Source of the DNA: Vanilla planifolia
Taxonomy: Eukaryota > Streptophyta > Magnoliopsida > Asparagales > Orchidaceae
Direction of reading: 5' to 3'
Assembly (NCBI GenBank): GCA_023846275.1
Contig: CM043868.1
Location: forward strand, 7,149,653 to 7,213,652
Length of the DNA: 64,000 nucleotides
The position numbers and the translations under genes were made by a program. Within the stretch, counting starts at the first letter, position 1, and every line of letters begins with the position of its first letter. Of the stretch, positions 1 to 13,610 are shown piece by piece. Below the pieces are notes generated by a model. The model did not search any database and was not told where the DNA came from. It was given only the letters and a program-made list of their open reading frames with translations.

Positions 1-956
1 GATATCTAGTTAAGCTATTCCTCATGTGTTCCTTTATATAAGCTTTAGAAATTTCCATACCCCAATGACTATATTAAAAATTCCCAAAATCAAAATCGTA
101 ACACATATAACATATATTAATCATACTGTCTGATCGAAGGATCATCCATAAATGAACTAGTCATCCAGTGCATTATATTGTCCAACTATGTTTTTTCTTA
201 TTCTCACACATAATTTTGTTGTACAATAAGTGAAGTTCATATTCTATGAAATTCTTTATTTTAGTTCTCTTTATTCCTATTGACTTATGAAGTCCTGATT
301 ATATTGTATAATAAGTAAAGATCATACTATACAAAATTTTCTAGTCTTTATTTCTCTTACATATTGAATTATATAATATTCTTAATTTTTATAACTCTCT
401 TTAACATTTAAATAATTAATTTATTATACATTCTTCATACTATATGATAAGTTAAATTGTATTGTATGAATACACTACTTAGACGTTTTAACTGTTTAGT
501 TTAAAGTGTTTTGGTTATACAAACCAATCATACTTTATAATAAATGTGATTGAACTATACAATCCATCAAAACTCCCTTTGATATGATCAATCAGACTAT
601 CCTTTCCTCTTTTGTACATACACATGAACTAATTTTATTGTATTGTAGGTACATCATATTGTAAGCTATGATGATTTTTGTACAAACTTAAGATTTTATA
701 TTCTAAGCATAAAACCATGTCATATTAATAAAAGCCTATTTTTTTAATCTTTATCAATTCATATTTATGTGTTAGAATATCTAGATAAAATATAAGCCTT
801 AAGCTTACCTAAATGAGTTAAAAAGTACCTCAAAATCTTTAGCATACTTACCCAAAATCTCACCATAGTTCTAGTTCCTCGAGAATATTACCATCATTGA
901 ACCCTTGAGTATGGTGATCACAAAACCAAATTGTTGATCACTAATGGACATTTAAG

Positions 957-975
957 GTGTTGTGTGTGTGTGTGT
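957..975. repeat. (TG)n microsatellite
   Basis: A run of alternating T and G with one early interruption is seen directly. It lies in the AT-rich tract and has no gene context. Confidence 0.9.
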
Positions 976-1618
976 AGATTTAGTTATTGTATGTAGTGAA
1001 TATTGAGGAGCAAGGACCATGCACTTGAAATTAGATGAATCTTGAAAATCTTTGTTCAAGGTTAGCTCAAGTTTCATATCATTAAACCATTGTTCATACT
1101 TCTGATAGAGTGGTAGCCCATCAAACGTTTATCTTTAAGATGTTAACTTAGTCTAAGTTGTTTAATCCATCACATAATATTTATATGGCACTTAGTATTA
1201 CTAACTCATGCATACATTCTCTTGTCAAATAGCGTCTTAAGTTATTAAGATTTTTATTAAGACATTTGTAATATCAATACAATACATTCTAGATCGAGTT
1301 TAAGTTTTAAGTTAATAAAAATAAGATTAAAATAAGTAATATTTCTCACTACCTAATAATCATATGATACAATAATTAATATCATACTTTTATGATCTAC
1401 ATTAAGCCTTATAGTAATAGTTTAAGTTGAAGGTTGTCATGGCATCGTATACATATCAACTACTATATGGACTTAGAATTAGTATGCAAACTTAGTCGTA
1501 CATGGCATCAAACTCATACATTTGTTATATGTTTTCTAAGAGTTGAGTATCCACTAGCACTATACAAGTATAAGATATCCTTCGCGTGAATTATAGTTCA
1601 TTTTCTGTCAAAACTTGC

Positions 1619-1653
1619 ATATATATATATATGTATGTATGTATATATATATA
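1619..1653. repeat. (TA)n/(TATG)n compound microsatellite
   Basis: A TA run, three TATG-type units and a second TA run follow directly on each other. No gene context. Confidence 0.9.
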
Positions 1654-2950
1654 AGTTAGTTATGATCAAACATATACAATGAATACATAGTATGTATATA
1701 ACTATATGTTTAGCATAAATCATAATATTATGACTTCGTCATACAACCAATAATTCTCATATGAAGTTCAAGCTCAATTCTGTGTTGTTCATAATTTCTA
1801 TATTATATATTAGGAAGTAAAATATTATATTTGTATGATCTATTTTACTTCTTAAATAACTTAAATTAGTTAAATTAAATATGATTTCATGTGCATTACA
1901 AATACATTATCAATATTGTATGAGTATAATCTTTATCTAATAAGCTTAAATATTATTGATCTACATTAATGATGATCTATGTATTACATTTATATGATTT
2001 ACTCTTACATGAAACTTAGAACAAGATTGATATAAAGCTATCATACTACTATAATAATCAAGCAAGTACGACTAGCATATTATGTCAAGTTAATTATTGT
2101 ATTATCATACAATAGTTTGTTCTTATACAATCTTATCATATAATATTATCTTGAGATCTCGACTCTTAATAAAATTAATTATAGTATGATGATGATCCAT
2201 ATTCACATCTATGATTTACTTAAATTATAGAATTAAACTACACTGTACTTGTATGATCCTTTTGATTGTATGGTATGATGTATCTTAAACTTAAGCATTT
2301 TGTTAAAAATTACCATTGTATAGTATGTAGACACTTCTTGTACTTTTATAATAAATCATTTAAAGTTAAGTTGTGCTAGCCATATGATCACATTGTCTGC
2401 AGTGATCGATTTACATCATTTTAATATGATCATTAAGACATATTAATATGATACGTTATCAAAACTAATAATGGCTAGTTGGATTATTTTGAGAATCACG
2501 TTATAGTCATTTTAAGTACTTTATAATCACTCACTCATATAAATAAAGATGAAATTCAATAATAATCGATTTATGATGCTCAAATTAATAGATCTTTTGA
2601 AAGAGAACAATTGACAAAACTCTTGAACATGGACTAGGTTAAACCATTAGAAGTATTCACTCTATTTATTCAACCATTGCATTTTTTTGATTGCTCATTT
2701 CTTACTTTGCATCAAGCTTCATTAAATTGGTAACATTTTTAATATCTTATCTTGTGTTATATAGATTTTTGCAAGTGATGGTATGATGTTTATGAGTTTT
2801 ACTTTGTTAAATGTTGTACTAATATTCAAAGCTATTATATCCCTTCTTGTGTAAGATGTATACTTACTGATTAAGGTAAAAAGGCATGATGTTGTAAGGT
2901 TGACCCTTATCAACTATAATGAAAGAGTGTAGATTGTTAATGAAAATCCA

Positions 2951-3286
2951 ATAAGATTTATCAGGAGATGTAGGCATTAGTGGGGTTGAACCCCTTAAAA
3001 AATTTTGTGCCCTTTAATGTTTAGCTTTATTTTCTTTACTTACATTATTCCAAATATACATAATTACCATAAAATGTTTTGAAACTAATGAATAGTTTTT
3101 AAGTAATATATAAGAGAAATCATGATTAATAATTAATCTACTTTGAAAGATTAATTGTGTTGGTTAAGTTTGATTGATTAAGTTAAAAGCTTTATTATTA
3201 TCTTGGATTTTAAGCTAAGAAGTTTTTTTAAAAAAATATCTCGATAATTGACCCTCCTCCTATCTTGTGCTTATTACTAGTCTACA
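2951..3286 (+). repeat. Possible 3' end of an old Copia-type LTR
   Basis: At 3247-3270 there is a GACCCTCCTCCTATCTTGTG string, like the 'ATTCACCCTCCTCTTGTGG' signature near the 3' end of the LTRs at 21.2, 23.9, 28.0 and 47.6 kb. The sequence then reads TACA, a possible LTR terminus at 3286. The following bases resemble a tRNA-Met priming site only weakly. It could be coincidence in AT-rich sequence. Confidence 0.3.
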
Positions 3287-4744
3287 ATTTTAATAGTTAT
3301 AGGTCTTATATTATAATACCAAAGGAAAGAAAATCTATAAAATTTTTCTCCATGTGTGATAAATGGTTGTGTTTTCATTTGTACTAGTTATGATTTACAT
3401 CAAATAATACCAATAAGTCTATTGAGTCAATGAATAAGATTTTTAATTGATTAATTTATTTCATCTTGAGATGTGTGATAGAAAATACATAAAAAAATAT
3501 TAGTTAAATAATAGAATAATTTTATTATCAAACAAGTGACAAATAGATCAAGTGTTTAACATATCCTATTATTTTATGGTAATCCCAACTATTTATAAAA
3601 AATAATTTCATTAAGTAATTTAATATTTAAAATTCATAATAATTTTATTAGAGTTCTAAAATTATAAAATAAATTTTTTGGATTCCTTGTATTGAATGTT
3701 TCCCAAACATATGCTAAGATTTAAATTATGAGCTACTTTATAAATTAACATATTTTTTGAGATGTTACTAAAATTTTGTTATTTTATTCTAATAAGTCCT
3801 AAACTCAATATACCAATTTTATTATATCAAATACATATTATTACATTTTCATTCATAAAGTTCTCGTTTATACATTTAATTTACATGAATTGTAAACTTA
3901 GGATATTATACTGGCATTTAAGTTTTACTCCCAAAGCCTCTTGTTTTAATATATAATTAAAATTCTAATGTTATGGTAATAGATTTGTCTAGTAGATAGG
4001 CATTAAAGCACAAAGCTCTTTGGTTATTTCTTATCATGGTCTAGTTCTAAACCTTGCAACTATAGAGCTCATTTGTTTGTTTAACTCATAATAGATAAGT
4101 AGCTTTTACACTTTGATCATGTATTTAGAGATGCTCATCATGCCATGCCTTAATTATTTTAACTCATCTATCATCTACTCACTAAAGTAATAGAAACATA
4201 TTATTCTTTAAACATCTTCTTCATTTCATCCCAAGTATTTGCAACATCCTTATTAAGTCTTCGTTTTGTTTTCTTGACACCCTTGCAACATACCTTGGAT
4301 TACTTCATTAATTACATATATGTGAGTTTAATCCTAAAATACTCAAACATACCATATCAACAAAAATACTAATCCATGTTTGTTGACTAGTCTATAAAAA
4401 TCTTAACATCACTTCTTTCATCAATAGTAATGCCTACAACTTTAACTTATTAATTGAAACCATCATCATCCTCATATGTTGTCTACTATTGTGTCATGTC
4501 TCGCTTGTTCATTGCTTCCATCATTCTCTCACTAATATCTTCAATTTGGTCATCTACGCTCTTGACACTATCTATAGTCAAACAATTTCTCCTATCTCTA
4601 TCCTACTAATTACTCAAAAAATAAGAATTAAATTCATTAAAATTTGAAGTATAACTCTTTCTATTAGTGACATGGTTCCTCTTAAGGGTAAGGAATTAGA
4701 CAAGGCACTCTCTTATTAGGTTGATTAAAGTGTTTATGTCATTA
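3287..4744. other. AT-rich spacer, nothing recognised
   Basis: Short open frames occur on both strands but none resembles a known family, and stop density is high in all six frames. The stretch ends at the edge of the minus-strand LTR fragment at 4745. Confidence 0.5.
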
Positions 4745-5400
4745 TGAAGTGAAAACAAGTGTATGAATTTCATAAGAGAGGATGAATTATAGTTGTAAAC
4801 TAGTTTTATTAATTTTTGGATTGTATTTATTTTTTTGAAATATTTATTATAAAAATAATTTTATGTTTATACAAAAATTTAATTTAAAAATATATTAATT
4901 ATAATTTTTATAATAAAAATAAAAGTTGAAATGGTACACCAAAAATTTTAGATGATTTCGTTCAAACCAGAACCTACGTCCAACAATAACTAAGTAAAAA
5001 AAACTCCACTAATAAATGGGTTAAGCCGTGAGGTTTTTGCTTACAAACGGTTCAACTCCAACCTTCTAGCTTTTGAGTGTTCAACTATAACTCAAGTTCT
5101 TACAAGCCTAACCCCAACTCAGTTTTTAATAATATCAAATTGAACTCAAGCATTTGCAAATGTAGAGTCGCCCAACTTAAAAGAAAAACAAAAAAATACA
5201 ACAAGATATAAATTTTTTGATAAAAACTTAAAAATTTTCTTTTGCTTTTTTATAAATTTAAAAAGACACAAAGAGTTTAAAATTATAAAGAGAATTGAGA
5301 AAATGTAATCTTGGAAGAATTAGGCTTAGTTGGAAGAATTTAGAATTTCAAGTAGTCATTAGCCGTAGGTGCTGCTAGATTAAATTTATGCTAGTAGAAT
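4745..5400 (-). repeat. Copia-type LTR fragment, minus strand
   Basis: Read on the minus strand, the segment ends in CACTTCA at 4745, preceded by the AATTCATCCTCTCTTATG version of the LTR-end signature. It then matches, in order, the LTRs at 23318-23971 (plus strand) and 30598-31060 (minus strand). Shared blocks include the 'GGTTCAACTCCAACCT' motif near 5050 and the 'GAGAATTGAGAAAAT' block near 5291. Priming-site sequence is not seen beyond 4745, so this is either a solo LTR or a 3' LTR. The upper edge is unclear and may extend into 5400-6450. Confidence 0.7.
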
Positions 5401-6450
5401 ATGATAGAGCCCTTCTTTAAAATGTTAAAATCTAATTCATGTTTACTAGTTATTTCATTCATAATAGTTAGATAGATATTATAGAAAAAGTTTGTCATAG
5501 TCATTAAAAAATGAGTGAAAAGTCATTTCAAAAGCTACTTCCAAATAGTTTAAAAAGATCTTAATAATATTCTTCCAAAATGGTTGATGCAATGACATAA
5601 TAAGGGCTAGTTAACTAGCCATTATGCTTAATTGATCAGAGCCATTGGATGAGATTGACTACAGGCATTAGATTGGCACAAAGGAGACCTCAACTGTGGA
5701 TCAAATTCAGTAAAGGTTGATATGTTCTAGATGATTGGATTAAGCTTGATTCGAACTTGAGCACTAGTTCAAGTTAGATGAGATCTAGATCATTCGATTA
5801 ATCAACAATAAAATCGAGATTAGATTTGGACCATTGGATTCAATCAGGAGAGATATTAGCCATCATATCAATGATAGATTATTTTAAATAGCAAAAATAA
5901 AGATAGCCGTCCGATGAAGTTGGAAGAGATCATAATCATCTGATGGATCAATTAGTTACAACAGATGAAGTAGTATCCATCTAATCGACTCATTAAATGA
6001 ATGTTTGGATCTATTTAGATCACTGTTTAAAGACAGAGGAAATATCCACCATGTGATCAGGAAAATGTGTGATTGGATAGTTCAAAGCGATGCCAATTTT
6101 GGATAGAGATAGGGAAAAGGGATTTAGTTCCTTATTACAAGAAATGATATGTATTTGGATTTTATAGTCATTCAGGCAGGATTAATATGTAGACTTTAAT
6201 TGGGGTTGACTCTCTTACTCAAGATTTAATCACTCAGATGTACTCATAACATACAGGTTTATTTCAACTACTACCCTATTTGATTTAATGTCTTAATCCA
6301 TTTAGTTTAGGAATTTGTTATGAACTTAAAACAGGTCAACCCGATTTGGTTTTGACTATATTTCTTGACCCGATGCTTAAGCCTAAGCTTGGTCTGAGAC
6401 CTTTGCATTCGAGCACAACTTTGGATGTGGCATAAAGTTTTTTTATTTAT
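5401..6450. other. LTR-like spacer with repeated ATC-x-ATTGGAT words
   Basis: Between about 5638 and 6080 the words CCATTGGATGAGATT, GATGATTGGATT, ATCATTCGATT, CCATTGGATT, CGTCCGATGAAG, CATCTGATGGATC and CATCTAATCGAC recur at short intervals. The Copia-type solo LTR at 20.47-20.56 kb has a comparable run (GAACGGATGAGATTAATCTC and TCGAATCGGACGGT). I infer U3 sequence of an old LTR, possibly the rest of the LTR at 4745-5400. No coding sequence is seen. Confidence 0.35.
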
Positions 6451-8935
6451 TGAATTATGAAAATTTTAATAGAATTATTTTTTGATATAATCAAGATTTA
6501 ACAATCAGTATAACATATAATTTGTTAAAAATTCAAAAGTATGATTTAACCAAGAAAAGAATGATTCAAAAATAAAATTATGTTACTTTAATCAATAAAT
6601 TGTTTAAGTAGGATTTGAACCAAGAAAAAAATTTAGAGATTGAAAAATTGAATCCTATTCATTTATTAAATCAAAGAGATGATTGAAGAATTTAGATGCC
6701 TGAATATGATTTGAAATTAATACAAAAAGATAACATCTTAAAATCAACAAGCTAATATTCTACTTCACTATAAAATAAAACCTTATCAAAGTTTATGAGC
6801 ATGTCTTCAATCCTTGAATCTTGCTAAATACTCAAATGTGCTTTAAATATCACTAGCTTACCATCTTTAGAAATGCCTAGTTTGTTCTTTACATGTAAAG
6901 TATTTTTGTACTAAATAAACTCATTAGAATAAAATATTAGATATTTAAGACTTGACTTATCAAACATAAAGGTGACTCAACACATATCAACTAATCTCTT
7001 AAATGCCTTAATATTCTTGCTTAAGAGTTTTACAATATTATTGGGTGTTTATAGAATGACAAAATATTGAAGCTCTCAATAAAGTGCTTTGATACCATTT
7101 TCACATTACATGGGATAAACAAAATTGATAGTGTCACATGTAAGGTATGTTTCCTTACACTTAAGTGCTAAAGTTAACCAAATAGGTATTTTGTTGGTTT
7201 TCTTACACATTACTCAAGGAATTTTAATCTTAATTGATTAAAATTTTAAAATATTTATAGTAAAAGTTCAAAGATAATTTTCCCAAAATTCTTAAAATGG
7301 ATTATTAGTTAATTAAATTCTTAAACTTTACTAAACTTTTCATAAAGCTTTATTTACAAATGTGTTGGGATTTGATTTCAATAGTTTGCATGAATTTTAA
7401 AATATCCATAATTGTGTACCCAGAAGTTCAAATATAATGATCAACTACTTTCTAAAATGTGGTTCAAATGGTTGATTAGCTCATGGTAGAAAAGGTTTGA
7501 TTCTTCCAAAATTGTTTTTAAAATCTACCTAAAATGGGTATCCAACATCAAATAAAACTTAGAGATTATAAAATATCTTGCTTCAACAAAACAATGAGAG
7601 GATAACCACTTAGTTACTTTTTAGTTTTTGATTTAGAGGGAGTTGATCATCAACTACATATATTTTTAAAAAATAGATTTGTTGAACTCTAAAAGCCATT
7701 GACATTCTATTAAAAGTAAAGTTAAATAACTTCAAAATTCAAATAAAGTGTATAACACTTGAAAGTAGGAAATTGAGGAGTTCACCATCTAAACTTTGTA
7801 TTTCAATGCATAACTACATAGTCAATAAGATTAAAAAACAACAAAACTAGTGGTTCAAACCTCTTAAAAAAAGCAGAATTGTCCTATCAAAGGCCTAAAG
7901 GAGTCACCTTTTTTCATGCAAGCTACTAGTGAGGCAAAAGGAATATACAAGGGAAAGAAACAAATGTAGAAAACCTACTTACCTCTTGAGATATTTCACT
8001 AAGAACCTCTTAAATAGATCTTCATTCAACAAAATGTGCCTTGGAACCTGAATGAGGATTGTCAAGAACTTTTCAATAGAGAAGAAGAGGATTAGAACTT
8101 TCCAATCCTTCACAAAGATAAAAACACCCAGGTTCAAGTTGAAAAACATGTTCATTAGCTTCAATATGATCATATTATGTTCCTTTAAGGGAGCAGTGAT
8201 AGTGGAAAATTAAAAACAAAAGATGTTTTCTCAGGTTGCCAACTTATATTAAGATCATCTCATTTGGTCAACTATCTCGCCAATATAGTTTATGTTGATC
8301 GCCTTCTATTGTGGTCATGACCACTCTAGGAGGTCCCTAATTGGCCAGTAAGATGTGACCACTATTTGTTGTGATAGGTGATTTAGATGGCTAAGGTTGT
8401 TTGATAAAATTACATGGCCACATATGAAAGCATTACATCAAAACGGCTTACATCTTGGCATAGCAACCTAGTTTAGGTGAGAAGGCTAAAAGGAAAACAA
8501 TCTTTGCTTTGATAGAAAAGTGTAATGTAGCTGTTGTTTGCCAACCAAACTTACTTGGATAGGATACCTAGATGAGACAACTAAAAACAAATGAGACCAG
8601 ATAGAAAAATATCAACCAAAGAGACCAATTCAATGACTACATTGGAGGACACATATAAAACATGTCAAACAAAGAAAGACAGCAAGTAATTATGCAAAAC
8701 ATGTATGATCTCTCTATAAACTTTCCTAGATCTCATTGAATCTTGCATTCAATATTGTTGTTTGAGATAGCTTACGAGTTAACCGCAAAAGCTTTTGGAT
8801 ATCTGTGACATGACAACCGTCTTACGCTGCCATCCAAGTTTGGATAAATTGTGTTTTTTTCTCCTAAAGAATGTCTAATTACATCCTTTATTGTAAACTA
8901 ATTTAAAAAAAAAATTTCTTCAACCTCCCCCTTCT
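6451..8935. other. AT-rich spacer, mostly unrecognised
   Basis: No protein family is recognised on either strand. The single notable word is a priming-site-like string at 7086-7097, listed separately. The part from 8190 to 8850 is less AT-rich than its surroundings but gave no recognisable translation. Confidence 0.4.
7086..7097 (-). other. tRNA-Met primer-binding-site-like word
   Basis: The minus strand reads TGGTATCAAAGC, one base away from TGGTATCAGAGC, the plant initiator-Met priming site used by many Copia and Gypsy elements. A similar word, TGGTATCAAAAC, lies on the minus strand at 10990-11001. No LTR end was confirmed beside either word, so this is only a hint of a minus-strand element. 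Confidence 0.25.
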
Positions 8936-8947
8936 AATCCAACGCAG

Positions 8948-9283
8948 GAGCCCTGCTTCGTTCCGATGATGTCATGCCCGGCAAATGTTTTATAAAGCTG
9001 CAACGGTCTTCGATTTGTCGGAACAAAGCACCAGTCTTTGAAAGACAACAGCTGATGGACTTATCTTTTCGAAAGATGTACTTCCTGATGCTGACAGTCT
9101 CTCTCTTCTGAACACAGTAAAATTTAACTTTGCAGGAGAATGGCCAGCAATACAGTGGCCGAGTTGGTGACGTTTCCGATGCTCGTTTATCCTGGCCGGC
9201 TGATGCCGCCCCAAAATCCGGGATTGGATCTACGGCTTGCAGGCTGTCGGCGTTCCAAGCGATTTTCTGATCCATGACACCAG
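8948..9283 (+). pseudogene. Isolated GC-rich exon-like island, unidentified
   Basis: This 336-bp stretch is sharply more GC-rich than the DNA around it. It starts after a pyrimidine-rich run ending AACGCAG and ends at CACCAG followed by GTAATG, so it has acceptor-like and donor-like edges. In the frame beginning with AGC at 8949 it reads 111 full codons, with one spare base at the start and two at the end, as a phase-symmetric exon would. That frame contains segments such as FYKAATVFDLSEQ, LPDADSLSLLNTVKFNFAGEW and IYGLQAVGVPSDFLI. It has four stops, at 8967, 9039, 9168 and 9201, all TGA; each could come from CGA by loss of a methylated C. I do not recognise the protein. The minus strand is also open for 113 codons (9275 down to 8934) and also looks unlike any family I know. 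Best guess: a dead exon of a host gene, or a gene scrap carried by a transposon. Confidence 0.4.
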
Positions 9284-9289
9284 GTAATG

Positions 9290-12200
9290 CTCATTCATCT
9301 GCTGGATATGTCAGCTGTTTACAATTTCACAAGGTCACTGTTCAACACGAATATTTTTCTTACTTTTTAGCATTAGTTTATTTGTGATTAAAAAAATTCA
9401 AATATTACGAATAACTTTTTACTATTTTATTGAACAGAGTTTTGATTAGGTTAACAATTTGACAAACTATTTGATTAGTAGAGTTGAATCAGTCAATCGA
9501 CTTAGAAATTAACATGTGTTGGTACTATTTGGATAAGGGAAAAAAATGTTATTTAAATACATCTGAAAAATGTAAAATTGAATTAACATAAATTGTTTTT
9601 GACGTGATATCAATTGGCATTCAAAACTATTGATACGTTTTGAGATTTAACATAAACTTAAATATGAATATTTCATTCTCGTGTTAAATTAAGTGACAAT
9701 AGATAGTGTGAACTGTAATTTTTTCATGCAACATTTTTATGCATTTTGGAACCTGGCTGCACATATGTGTTAGAATAAGTTCTACTTATTGAATAGGATA
9801 AACAAAATGTATAAGGTATGTGAGAAAAAAGATAAAACATAGCAAATGAAATATTTAGAGCTCAAATGTTACTTTGAAGGCTACGATCTAATCCATAATC
9901 TTTGAGAAATAAAGAGAGAAAGAAAAGGAATTTGCTTTTCTAATATTCCCTCAAAATTTTTGAAAAATAAATTAACATTAATAGTTCAAATGCATTCACA
10001 AATTTTGATTAGTTATTTAAATAGGACTTTCCTCTACTTAAATAGATCCTTTGAGAGTTAGAACATTGATTTTTATTGAAAGGACTAAGGGAAAACAATA
10101 AAAGACCATAATATCTAAATTGAAAATTACATACAATAATACTTCAAATAAAATAATCTTTTTTGAAGAAATTAAAGGCCTTTCTTACAAATGGAATGCA
10201 ATAACCATCTCAATCATTATGACTCCATAATTTCTTATCAACTATTTTAAATGTTGAATTACTTACTTTAAATTAACAGTCATCAATATTAAATTTTGAA
10301 TTTATGAAAATACAGTCTCTTGGCTAGACATGAATGGCTAGGTTCTACGTATTGAATTTTGGTCACTTGGACAAGATTGTTAAATCCAGTTTTATATACT
10401 TTAACAATATGATTTGGAGCAAGAGGAGGCTTGATTGGAATGACAAGTTAATAGTTTAAGCTATAGTATTGGTAGATTAAGGAGGTGTCCAAGGTAACAA
10501 GGAATACATTGTTGGGATGACAAGATCAAGTATCATATAGTACTTTCTCACACAAATGAGATATCTTGACCTTTTCTGAACTTTGTGTTTAGTCAAATAG
10601 GAAATGCTTGACAAGCAATATAAAATGATTATTTTTGTTCAAGATGGTAAAAAAACTTATAAAAATATTAATAGACACTTGATGATTCTTTAGTAAAATT
10701 AATAATAGACCATCATTTTTTTATTAGTTCTTAGACATTAATTTCTTTTTGAGAGGTGACTTATTGAGATTGGGGGACTTAAATATGGCCTTTCATTTTC
10801 TTCTACAAGTTAGTTTACTTAGAGTGGTTACTTGACTCACTTTGTGTTATATGCATTATGTACATGAGATCTCCAACTTTGGCATTTTATGTCATATGTT
10901 TATCTATATATTTTGACATCTAAAGTTATTGTAATCACTTATAAAAAGATATTGTAGAAACATACTATTTGGAATCAAAATGCTTTAATGTTTTGATACC
11001 AAACTTAAGGGAATCAAGGCACACGTAAGCCTAGGCTAAATGATTTTATTTTTACTACAAGTTTGGCAATGTACAAAAGTTTTCTCAAAAGGAATAAGAT
11101 TCCTTTGAAAGTCACTATGATGATTTAAGGGTTCAAAAGCATTTAGCTCTAATGATTGTTCATAATAAATCTTATGTTCACAATCTTTTAAAAAATTTAT
11201 TTATTGAATTGAAACATTTTCACTATATATTTTACTAAATATAAGTGAACTTTAAGATCCAAAAATTGTATTTTTGATCACGTCACAAAATGGTTTGGAC
11301 ATGAAACTTGTAATGGTTTAAATACATGTCATTTTGAAAAATTTCATATAATCTAAACTATTACTCATATTTCTTTCAACCATTCAAACATTGCTACATA
11401 TTTATAAGCTGTAAAAAGATTTTTTTTGAATTTAAAAATGTCATCCAAATTCAAGGCAATAAAACAATTTCATAGTTTGTGATCTTTGAAAACCTTGAAC
11501 ATGAAATACATAAGCATCAATTGAGCTAACTTACTATGAAATTTTATAATTTTTGGAGCTTATTTATTAAACCAAAATAAAGCATAATTAAACTACTAAA
11601 ACATTCCAAACTTTGAAATTTTTGTGAATTTCCATAAATTTACTTCAAATTTAGAAAAAAGACAAGATAGAATATAGATTATAATAACTTACAAATATGA
11701 CACTTGTAGTAAACAATGAATGTATAAGAATGCAAAGTTTAGAGATCTTTCAAGCATGTTTCTACTTTTAGTATCATCCATAAACTTAGTATCATGCAAC
11801 TCCAAATCTCTTCAATTATCATGGAAGAACTCAAGAATGACAAGGAGGATGAAAAAAGAAGTGATAAAAATTATCTTGAACAAACACCCATGATGATAGC
11901 TTACATTTCATTAGAGGATCCATGCATCCATTAGAATTACAAGGTTAGCACTTTAGGAGTTTTTGCTAAGGATTCCATAAAAGAGGCTTGAGAAGTCATT
12001 TCATTAAAAATTTATCAAACTCCAAGATATGAATAGTGACAAAAAAGTTCAAATCTTCAATAGTTTTTCTCCTAAATAAAGGTATATATAATCTAAATAA
12101 AAGAAAAAAGGCTTAAATCACAAGGTATAAAAGCATGAATAAAATTGTATTTGATTACCATAGATGATTAACACTAATAATTTAGAACATTCTAGTCATT

Positions 12201-13600
12201 TTGAGACAATCAACTAATAATCAATTATCAATTGGCCAAAAAATATGCTCTGTCAAAGGTCAATCATCAAATAACTAGTTATCAATTATTCATTGAAAGT
12301 ATGTTACCATGAATTGAGTGTTTAAAATGTCTTTATCACACAAATCAACCCAATGAAGCAAAAAAGGAGTTTCTTATGGCATCATTAGTGTATACAAAAT
12401 ATTTGCATATCTTGAAAATACAACAAATACAATTAACTATGCATAAAAGTTAAAAGTTAATGATATCTGGAGGGTGCATCATGTAGTGTTATTTATATCT
12501 TTTATTTCTTTAATTATTACATGTCTCTTAAAAAACATTATTACTTGAACATACATAAATTTTAACAAACTCAAGTTCCATTGTTTAAAATTTCTTTATC
12601 ATTTAACAGAAATTATAAGCTAGTTTTTCAAAATTTAGCATGCAATTTTCATTATAAGATCAAATGATAAAAATATACATGCATAACTATTTCTAACCCA
12701 AGCTTCAAAAACTATGTATTATAAATAATTTAGTTCATTTTCTATTCCATCCCATCATGGTTCATTAGCACCCTATAAATTAGTTAACTAACAAGCAACT
12801 TCATTGTGTGGTTTGTTTATAATTTTAGTACACTATCAAGGTCGAATTGTGAATCCCTATAACATCTTTAATCAGTACTAGAACTAATTAGTATTCTTAT
12901 CATCAAATGAATGATTATCCAACTTTTTTATATGAATTTTTATGTATAAGACAATATCAAAAAAGTATTACTCTGTGACATAAATGCAAATTCTTCTTGT
13001 GGTAAGCATCGCATATTACATTGAAAAGATGGACACTTTATTTTCTCTATTGACTTCAAAGGATTCATAGATGAGCAAGACTTTTTGATGTAGTATGACA
13101 TGTTGATTTTTTAAATGCTACACTAAAAAACTTGATTCGTGCAAACTATCCTATTAAAAAACCAACAATTTATATCCAATCCATTAACATAATGATTAAG
13201 ACTAATTGAAGAATTTGCATTAAGATCACATATTTGTTAAGAACCTCATGAAGTTTGCATCATAAGAGATTAGTAGTTTAACTAAAATTGTGTGCTTTTC
13301 ATCAAATAAATTGATTGCAATGTGAAATCTTCTAAAAAAGATCATGGTAGAAAACACACAACAATATAAAGAAGGAAAAAAGGATAAATTACCCTATCAA
13401 ATCCTTTAATAAAGACATTTGGTGAGATTTGTGTTGTTGAATTTCTAGCAAAATTTGTTTACCATCAAGATGATCTCATGCTTACAAGTGCTCCATGTAG
13501 GAAATGAACACCATTCACATAGTTAAAAGATTGAGGTTTACAACCTTAATCATCCTGTTTAGAGTTCAATACAATACCAATTCACAACTCCTTCAATCAG
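9290..13600. other. AT-rich spacer, nothing firmly recognised
   Basis: No gene or transposon domain is recognised. The word GATAAACAAAATG near 9798 resembles one at 7110, and a priming-site-like word lies at 10990-11001 on the minus strand. The part from 11.3 to 12.1 kb has the same AT-rich texture as the interior of the solo LTR at 60.3-61.5 kb, but no alignment could be established by eye. Confidence 0.4.
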
Positions 13601-13610
13601 ATGAATTTAT

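Larger units (their letters stand above)
1..2950. other. AT-rich non-coding tract full of TATGAT/ATTGTA words
   Basis: No gene is visible. The tract repeats short words such as GTATGATC, ATTGTATGATA and CATACTATATGAT in both orientations, giving many small imperfect palindromes. The same word style occurs inside a recognisable Copia-type LTR (46.1-47.6 kb) and near the start of the Gypsy-type solo LTR (61.9-62.4 kb). My inference is that this is decayed U3-like LTR sequence, perhaps belonging to the LTR-like end at about 3286. The left boundary lies outside the window. Confidence 0.35.

Noticed and set aside
5745-5765. GATTCGAAC word, again T-loop-like
   Set aside because: No tRNA cloverleaf can be drawn; it fits better as one of the repeated LTR-like words.
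6601-6640. GGATTTGAACC, like the T-arm of a tRNA gene (minus strand)
   Set aside because: Bases around it do not form the five-pair stem, and no acceptor, D-arm or anticodon arm is found at the right distance.
8934-9275. 113-codon open frame on the minus strand of the GC-rich island
   Set aside because: It resembles no family I know, and the opposite strand has splice-like edges and coding-like texture. GC-rich DNA with few stop words can stay open by chance. Mentioned under the island only.
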